NCBI GenBank assembly: GCA_029939385.1
Contig: JAOZSZ010000033.1
Coordinates: 1 to 10,386, forward strand
Direction: 5' to 3'
DNA: 10,386 nt
DNA from: Pontiella sp.
Lineage (GTDB): Bacteria; Verrucomicrobiota; Kiritimatiellia; Kiritimatiellales; Pontiellaceae
The position numbers and the translations under genes were made by a program. The notes under the pieces are model-generated. The model searched no databases, was not told where the DNA came from, and worked only from the letters and a program-made list of their open reading frames with translations. Within the stretch, counting starts at the first letter, position 1. Each line of letters begins with the position of its first letter. Of this stretch, positions 6,309 to 10,386 are shown piece after piece.

Positions 6309-7730
6309 TTATTCCTCGTTTTCAATTGATGGGATTTTGAGTTCATCCACCCAGCCACCACCGAGTGCACGGTAGAGGTTGATTCGGTACTGCAAAAGGG
6401 TGTATTGAGCCACGACGCGGTCGCGTTCTAGATTCTGGAGACTAACGAGTTCGACGAGGACAGGAAGATATTCGATGAGTCCCTTTCGATAGCGGTTAAT
6501 GGCCTCCTTGTGGGAGTTGCGGTTTAGTTCCAGATTTCGGTCAAGCGCAAGAATGTATTCGCGTTGCTTCTGTTCGGAAGCCAAGGCATCTTCCACCTCC
6601 TTCATCGCGTTAATGACGGTTGCGCGGTAGATGGCAAGGCGTTCGTTAACGACGGCACGGGTTCGTGCAACCTCTGCTTTGCGACGGCCGCCCTCGAAGA
6701 TGGGGCCGGTCACGCTAGCGGCTAGATTGGCGAGCCAATTATCGAATAGATCTTCGACCTCAATATTATTTCCGCCATAGCTTGCTCCCGCCGTGAGACG
6801 AAGGGTGGGCAGGCGGTCGGCGCGTGCGGCGCTCACCATCCAGTCCGCCGATTGTAGGTTGAGTCCTGCTTGGCGAACATCAGGACGGTTGGCGAGCATA
6901 TCCGCAGGAATCCCAATAGACGGAAGGGCTGAAAGGATGGGAAGGGTGGCTTCGGGGATTTTTAAGGTTTTAAAATCGGTACGGCCGAGGAGTGCCGCGA
7001 GGCTATTAAAGAGAAGCTTCTCTCGTAACTCAGCCAACGGAATACGCGACTCGGTTCCGGCAACGGCTTGGCGCTGTTGATACACATCGAGCGCGGTGGC
7101 GCGCGATTTTCGAAAACGTAATTCAATAAGTTCAAGCGAGGTTTTGTTGGATTCGAGTTGTCGGCGGATTAATTCTGTTTGTAACCGCTGGGCTACGATG
7201 CCCACCCATCCTAGAGTGGTTTGTGCGGCGAGAGTGAGGGCGGCGGTATTGAGCTGTTCCCGTGAAGCGGCTCGATCAAGCGAGGCTGCTTCGGTTTGAG
7301 ATTTAATGCGGCCCCACAAATCGACCTCATATCCCGCAGTTAATCCTAGTCCAAAGTTATTGAAAGAATCGGTTCCCGGGGACTGACCGCCCGTTGTTTT
7401 TTGTTTGGACGAGCCGGCGTTTCCGGAATAGTTGAGTGTGGGATAGCGCGCCGCGCCAGCCTTACTGGCAAGGGCCTCGGCTTGGGCCAATCTTGCCCAG
7501 GCTTGTTGAAGGGTTGGGCTATTGGTTAACGCTTCGTCGACGAGCGTGTCGAGGTCCTCGGACTGGAAGCTTTCCCACCATCGATTGGTGGTATCTGAGC
7601 TCTGGGTATAAAGCGAGAACTCTTCGGGCACAGGTTTATTGAGCTCCATTCGTTCATCGGGGGCAAAAATTGCACAAGAGGAGAGCAGGCCCATTATGGG
7701 AATTAAAAACCATTTCAAATATCTATTCAT
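6309..7730 (-). CDS. Outer-membrane efflux lipoprotein (NodT/TolC-type)
   Basis: This is the outer-membrane channel of the tripartite pump, forming a trimeric barrel with a long periplasmic coiled-coil tunnel. It has 473 residues, as expected for NodT/OprM-type factors. The N-terminus MNRYLKWFLIPIMGLLSSC is a lipoprotein signal peptide with lipobox LSSC, predicting lipid attachment at Cys19. Two repeated OEP halves follow. The first contains WWESFQSEDLDTLVDEALTNSPTLQQAWARLAQAEA and AGYEVDLWGRIKSQTEAASLDRAAS. The second contains ANRPDVRQAGLNLQSADWMVSAARADRLPTLRLTAG and GPIFEGGRRKAEVARTRAVVNERLAIYRATVINAMKEVEDAL. The hallmark spots YEVDLWGR, NRPDV and P.FEGGRR are all present. A clear GAGGAA lies about 6-7 nt before the ATG. 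The gene begins 34 bp after the regulator gene and ends 2 bp before the adaptor gene, so it belongs to the same transcript. Confidence 0.94.
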   Translation of the reverse strand: MNRYLKWFLIPIMGLLSSCAIFAPDERMELNKPVPEEFSLYTQSSDTTNRWWESFQSEDLDTLVDEALTNSPTLQQAWARLAQAEALASKAGAARYPTLNYSGNAGSSKQKTTGGQSPGTDSFNNFGLGLTAGYEVDLWGRIKSQTEAASLDRAASREQLNTAALTLAAQTTLGWVGIVAQRLQTELIRRQLESNKTSLELIELRFRKSRATALDVYQQRQAVAGTESRIPLAELREKLLFNSLAALLGRTDFKTLKIPEATLPILSALPSIGIPADMLANRPDVRQAGLNLQSADWMVSAARADRLPTLRLTAGASYGGNNIEVEDLFDNWLANLAASVTGPIFEGGRRKAEVARTRAVVNERLAIYRATVINAMKEVEDALASEQKQREYILALDRNLELNRNSHKEAINRYRKGLIEYLPVLVELVSLQNLERDRVVAQYTLLQYRINLYRALGGGWVDELKIPSIENEE

Positions 7731-7764
7731 AGCATGTTCCTCATCCTAGAGTTAGTAGGGATGT

Positions 7765-8430
7765 TCAGTCGGCAAAGTCGGTGGATTGGTTTTGTTGGAT
7801 TTCTTTTAAGCCCCCCAGCGAGAAACGGACAATATGGAGGGCAATGTGATCGATCTCCTTCTCCGACATCGTTTCTTTTCCAATCATCTGTCCGCGCAAC
7901 GGCCGGCTAAAATTATAGAAAGCACATTGGGCAATAATGCTGTGGACACATTGGGTACGGGCATAAATGTCCAGCATTGAGTTGGGCATGGATTGAATGA
8001 TGGATGCCATATATTGGCTTTGGGGAAGGAGATAGTCCTCTGTAATTTTTTTAAGTGAAAGCGTTGGCGATGCCATTTCTCGATAGAGCAATTTGGCGAA
8101 TAAGCCACTTTCATTTTCACTAAATATGCGGTGAAGAATAGCACTTGTAAATTGATAGAGCATTTCTTCAAGAGTTGGAGTTTTCGGCAGATCCTGGTTG
8201 ATAGGAAAGGTTTCTGTGGCGATGGAAAAGGCCCTTTCCCAAACGTGGTCGTAGAGCGTTTCTTTATCCCCAAAATAATAATTTACCGAAGCAATATTAG
8301 CCCTAGCGGCTGTACAGATTTCCGCTACAGTGGCCTCGTGAAACCCTTTTTCCGCAAAAATTTTGCAGGCGGCTTTGAGTACACGATCTTTGGTTGTCGA
8401 TAATTTTTCATCCATAATTAAAATATTCAT
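7765..8430 (-). CDS. TetR-family regulator of the efflux operon (CecR/DUF1956-like)
   Basis: This is a DNA-binding repressor, probably controlling its own operon and thus the pump. The N-terminal TetR domain is clear: TTKDRVLKAACKIFAEKGFHEATVAEICTAARANIASVNYYFGDKETLYDHVWERAF, with the recognition helix near NIASVNYYFGDKETLY. The C-terminal part contains FAKLLYREMASPTLSLKKITEDYLLPQ, resembling the CecR (YbiH) family segment around REQLSPT. The frame is open up to a TTG at 8478, but that TTG adjoins a -35 box (8470-8475), so I discard it. The ATG at 8428-8430 gives 221 residues; the ATG at 8413-8415 gives 216 residues beginning MDEKLSTTKDR, which suits the family equally well. Neither has a good ribosome site, and the start is unsettled. 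The inducing ligand is unknown. It is the first gene of the OMF-MFP-RND operon. Confidence 0.9.
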   Translation of the reverse strand: MNILIMDEKLSTTKDRVLKAACKIFAEKGFHEATVAEICTAARANIASVNYYFGDKETLYDHVWERAFSIATETFPINQDLPKTPTLEEMLYQFTSAILHRIFSENESGLFAKLLYREMASPTLSLKKITEDYLLPQSQYMASIIQSMPNSMLDIYARTQCVHSIIAQCAFYNFSRPLRGQMIGKETMSEKEIDHIALHIVRFSLGGLKEIQQNQSTDFAD

Positions 8431-8450
8431 TTCAAATGAGTATTTGAAAT
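8429..8450. promoter_or_regulatory. Candidate TetR operator (9-4-9 inverted repeat)
   Basis: ATTTCAAAT (8429-8437) and ATTTGAAAT (8442-8450) are perfect inverted arms around a 4-bp spacer. The repeat overlaps the -10 box and the predicted transcription start of the operon. This is where a TetR-family dimer would block RNA polymerase, and its size fits such operators. A second, overlapping symmetry (TCATTT-C-AAATGA, 8427-8439) is present. Assignment to this regulator is inferred from position. Confidence 0.7.
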
Positions 8451-8475
8451 ATAGCGACTGGGTTTCATTCGTCAA
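8448..8475 (-). promoter_or_regulatory. Sigma70-like promoter of the tetR-OMF-MFP-RND operon
   Basis: Read on the minus strand, TTGACG (8470-8475) is followed after 16 bp by TATATT (8448-8453), each matching the sigma70 consensus at five of six positions. The predicted start of transcription is near 8441, inside the inverted repeat. This leaves a leader of about 11 nt to the first ATG (8430) or about 26 nt to the second (8415). The promoter lies directly downstream of the terminator of the preceding gene. Confidence 0.6.
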
Positions 8476-8476
8476 C

Positions 8477-8507
8477 AAAAAGAGGCACTCGTTTTCACGA
8501 GTACCTC
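8477..8507 (-). terminator. Rho-independent terminator of the lipoprotein gene
   Basis: On the minus strand an 11-position stem with one mismatch (arms 8497-8507 and 8482-8492, inner six pairs ACTCGT/ACGAGT) closes a 4-nt loop. It is followed at once by a run of five T residues (complement of 8477-8481). It lies about 50 nt after the lipoprotein stop and 1 bp before the -35 box of the pump operon, so it insulates the operon from readthrough. Confidence 0.85.
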
Positions 8508-8531
8508 AACGTATTTGCACCATAGCCCTTG

Positions 8532-8555
8532 GGGCGCAGGTGGATGCCTGCTCCC
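8532..8555 (-). other. GC-rich hairpin at the stop codon of the lipoprotein gene
   Basis: GGG-C-GCAGG (8532-8540) can pair with CCTGC-T-CCC (8547-8555), giving eight pairs interrupted by one mismatch around a 6-nt loop. It begins at the last base of the TAG stop and precedes the true terminator. No T-run follows, so it may stabilise the 3' end of the mRNA or be incidental. Confidence 0.4.
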
Positions 8556-9127
8556 TACAGCCCATAGGTTGAGAGATCGACGCCTAATCCTTTTAGCGTA
8601 TCTAGATAAACGCTATAGCGCGTCTTCAATGCGTTAAGCTGATCGGTATATTGGGCCAACTGGGTCTTCAATATCTTTCCTTTTTCGCCCATTGCATCGG
8701 TCAACGAAAGCCCATTAATTTTATCGACCACGGCTATAACCTGAGCCTTTTTTTCTAAGAGCACATCTTTATATTTGTTTGCATAGGCTAGTGTCTGGGC
8801 TTTATCGAAATGGGCTACCTTTTGTTTGATCTCTTCAACTGACTGATTTAGGTCATCCATCACATTTTCGGTCTTCACGGAAAGGGAGCTTATTGCTGTC
8901 GCTTTTGGTGGGGTTATCGTTTCGGGTTTCTTTGTAACCTCTGCTGGCTTCTCTTCGACTACCGCAGTTGCCTTGGGCGTCTTCTCTGCGACTAGCGCAG
9001 TTACTTCTGCCGTTTCCTCTACAACTTTCTCGGCGCTCATCCGTTCTGTAGCGTCTCCTTCGTTCCGTTTACAGCCCGCGCATAGCACCAATGTGGCCGC
9101 CAATGTATAAAATACAATCTGTTTCAT
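8555..9127 (-). CDS. Small lipoprotein of unknown function with 11-residue repeats
   Basis: I do not recognise the family. The protein has 190 residues. The N-terminus MKQIVFYTLAATLVLCAGC is a lipoprotein signal peptide with Cys19 as the probable lipidated residue; Cys16 at the -3 position is less usual. Residues ~35-78 form a low-complexity Glu/Val/Thr/Ala/Lys/Pro linker made of degenerate 11-residue units (VVEETAEVTAL, VAEKTPKATAV, VEEKPAEVTKK). Residues ~84-175 are probably alpha-helical and partly coiled-coil (MDDLNQSVEEIKQKVAHF; KILKTQLAQYTDQLNALKTRYSVYLDTL). The tail is GLGVDLSTYGL. The layout of lipid anchor, flexible spacer and helical domain suggests a periplasm-facing protein tethered to a membrane. 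A strong AGAGGAG site precedes the ATG, and a terminator follows, so it is a single-gene unit transcribed alone. Confidence 0.85.
   Translation of the reverse strand: MKQIVFYTLAATLVLCAGCKRNEGDATERMSAEKVVEETAEVTALVAEKTPKATAVVEEKPAEVTKKPETITPPKATAISSLSVKTENVMDDLNQSVEEIKQKVAHFDKAQTLAYANKYKDVLLEKKAQVIAVVDKINGLSLTDAMGEKGKILKTQLAQYTDQLNALKTRYSVYLDTLKGLGVDLSTYGL
8948..9002 (-). repeat. Two 22-bp direct repeats, 33 bp apart, inside the lipoprotein gene
   Basis: Segments 8948-8969 and 8981-9002 agree at 20 of 22 positions with a 33-bp period, that is 11 codons. This keeps the reading frame and underlies the repeated linker units in the protein. It points to expansion by tandem duplication. Confidence 0.65.
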
Positions 9128-9189
9128 TTTATTCTCCTCTTTGGTTAAAGGTTAAAATCTTCCAATAAGAGAGAAAGTGTATCGAAATC

Positions 9190-9219
9190 ATTAAATCAGT
9201 ACAGTTAAATTAAAATCAA
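9190..9219 (-). promoter_or_regulatory. Possible promoter of the lipoprotein gene
   Basis: On the minus strand TTGATT (9214-9219) and TTTAAT (9190-9195) are separated by 18 bp in an AT-rich stretch about 60 nt upstream of the ATG. The -10 matches the sigma70 consensus at five of six positions and the -35 at four. In AT-rich DNA this could be chance. Confidence 0.35.
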
Positions 9220-9277
9220 AACCCTGCGGCGTCGTTTTTTCTTTGCGTCGCTGATGTCGCGCGATACCGTCTGAACC

Positions 9278-9790
9278 ATGGCACGAAAAAAGGTTAAAAT
9301 TTTAGGCATCGATACCTCCCTGCGTTCGACGGGTGTGGGCATTATAGAGGTTTGTGGTTCTGAGCTGCGGGCGGTGGCCTATGGGCGCATTCAGAATAAA
9401 CCGAAGGTTCCGCATTCGCTATGCCTGGCCACGATCCTTGATTCAATCACGGAGCTGATTGAGCAACATCATCCTGATTGCGCGGCAATCGAAGGCGCAT
9501 TTTTTGCTAAGAATGCTAATACCGCGATGGTGCTGGGGCAGGCGCGGGGCGTAGCGATTGTGGCGTGCGCAAAAAAGGGATTGGAAGTCTCCGAGTATTC
9601 GCCACGCAAGGTAAAGTCTGCCGTGGTGGGTACGGGGGCCGCACAAAAGGATCAGGTGGCAAAAATGGTAATGCGGCTACTCAATCTTACGGAGCAGCCG
9701 CAGGAAGATGCCGCCGACGCACTGGCGATTGCGATCTGTCACTACCACCAGCTCTCCCTGCCGGAAGAGCTTCGGGCAAAGAAAATTTAA
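9278..9790 (+). CDS. ruvC: Crossover junction endodeoxyribonuclease RuvC
   Basis: RuvC is a dimeric cytosolic nuclease that cuts Holliday junctions symmetrically during recombination repair, working with RuvAB. The 170-residue length is typical. The RNase H-like fold begins with ILGIDTSLRSTGVGII (8-23). The four acidic catalytic residues expected from E. coli (Asp7, Glu66, Asp138, Asp141) correspond to Asp12, Glu72 (AAIEGAFFAKN), Asp144 and Asp147 (EDAADALAIAICHY). The segment AFFAKNANTAMVLGQARGVAI (74-94) is the usual RuvC signature. No good ribosome site is visible before the ATG (CTGAACC). ruvA and ruvB are not in the window. The gene ends 8 bp from the convergent rubrerythrin gene, with no terminator between them. 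Confidence 0.95.
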   Translation: MARKKVKILGIDTSLRSTGVGIIEVCGSELRAVAYGRIQNKPKVPHSLCLATILDSITELIEQHHPDCAAIEGAFFAKNANTAMVLGQARGVAIVACAKKGLEVSEYSPRKVKSAVVGTGAAQKDQVAKMVMRLLNLTEQPQEDAADALAIAICHYHQLSLPEELRAKKI

Positions 9791-9798
9791 TTCATGCT

Positions 9799-10374
9799 CT
9801 ACCAGTTTTCGGCGAGGACTTCGAAGTGTGCTTGCGGATGGGCGCAGGCTGGGCACATGCCGGGCGCTTCTTCGGCTTCGTGGATAAAACCGCAGTTACG
9901 GCAACGCCAGGTCACCTTTCCATTTTTCTTAAAGACCGATCCTTCGTTCAGGTTTTTTAGTAGATCACGGTAGCGTTTTTCGTGCTGCTTTTCGGCAATG
10001 CTGATTTTTTCATAGACGATGGCAATGGCCTCGAACCCTTCCTCACGCGCCTTGGCGGCAAAGGCCGGATAAATTTCTAACCACTCTTCTTTTTCGCCAC
10101 CAGCGGCCGCTTCAAGATTTTCTGCGGTGGTGCCCGTTTTTCCGGCGGGGTAGCAGGCTGTAATTTCCAGATCGCCGCCTTCAAGGAATTTGAAAAAGCG
10201 CTTAGCGTGCTCCTTTTCTTGGTCAGCGGTTTCCATGAAAATATCAGAAATTTGCACAAGGCCTTCCTTCTTGGCAACGCTTGCGAAATAGGTGTAACGG
10301 TTGCGGGCTTGTGATTCGCCGGCAAATGATTTTAACAGATTCTTTTCGGTTTCGGTTCCTTTAATACTCGGCAT
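9799..10374 (-). CDS. rbr: Rubrerythrin (diiron peroxidase with C-terminal rubredoxin domain)
   Basis: Rubrerythrin is a cytosolic non-haem iron protein that reduces hydrogen peroxide to water and protects anaerobes and microaerophiles from oxidative stress. The 191 residues match the classical two-domain form. The four-helix ferritin-like domain (1-~145) carries the diiron ligands: Glu20 in FAGESQARNRY, Glu53-x-x-His56 in QEKEH, Glu near 94-97 in GGEKEEW, and Glu128-x-x-His131 in AEKQHEKRY. The rubredoxin-like domain has CRNC (Cys158, Cys161) and CPAC (Cys174, Cys177), which bind a single iron. The C-terminus is FEVLAENW. AGGAAC lies about 7-12 nt upstream of the ATG at the window edge, which supports this start. 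The promoter would lie outside the window. Confidence 0.96.
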   Translation of the reverse strand: MPSIKGTETEKNLLKSFAGESQARNRYTYFASVAKKEGLVQISDIFMETADQEKEHAKRFFKFLEGGDLEITACYPAGKTGTTAENLEAAAGGEKEEWLEIYPAFAAKAREEGFEAIAIVYEKISIAEKQHEKRYRDLLKNLNEGSVFKKNGKVTWRCRNCGFIHEAEEAPGMCPACAHPQAHFEVLAENW

Positions 10375-10386
10375 GGGGTTGTTCCT

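Noticed and set aside
9128..9277. Possible regulatory RNA or ruvC promoter between the lipoprotein gene and ruvC
   Set aside because: Apart from a weak minus-strand promoter candidate, I see no stable hairpin with a T-run and no convincing plus-strand -35/-10 pair.

Overview
The window looks like a chromosomal stretch of a Gram-negative bacterium. It carries a three-part envelope-spanning efflux pump, two lipoprotein signal peptides and a RuvC resolvase. Base composition is roughly balanced, and Shine-Dalgarno sites of the AGGA/GAGG type precede most genes. A rubrerythrin suggests an anaerobic or oxygen-limited lifestyle. I cannot name the phylum from sequence alone; a PVC-type bacterium (Kiritimatiellota/Verrucomicrobiota) is only an impression.

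Layout from left to right. (1) Positions 1-933, minus: the N-terminal 311 residues of a cation-chloride-cotransporter-like APC-superfamily permease, cut by the window edge. (2) Positions 1050-1952: a single plus-strand gene for a PaaX-family protein (winged helix, Cas2-like fold, PaaX C-terminal region), bounded on both sides by two related 43-bp imperfect palindromes. The left one ends 7 bp before the ATG; the right one encodes the last codons and the stop. (3) Positions 8430 down to 1971, minus: a four-gene operon of TetR/CecR-like regulator, NodT-type outer-membrane factor, periplasmic adaptor and RND pump. A sigma70-like promoter overlaps a 9-4-9 inverted repeat that is a good candidate TetR operator. 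(4) Positions 8477-9127, minus: a small lipoprotein of unknown function with a rho-independent terminator that abuts the promoter of the pump operon. (5) Positions 9278-9790, plus: ruvC. (6) Positions 9799-10374, minus: rubrerythrin, convergent with ruvC and 8 bp from it.

How the genes fit together. The TetR-OMF-MFP-RND block is a complete, self-regulated tripartite efflux system, with overlapping or nearly abutting reading frames that imply translational coupling. The other genes look like independent units.

The part most worth a second look is the PaaX/Cas2-like gene framed by two structured repeats. It resembles a one-gene [palindrome-gene-palindrome] unit, similar in layout to REP/RAYT elements, and has no phenylacetate catabolism or CRISPR genes near it. 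It may be a mobile or domesticated element, or an autoregulator with twin operators. The sequence alone does not decide between these.
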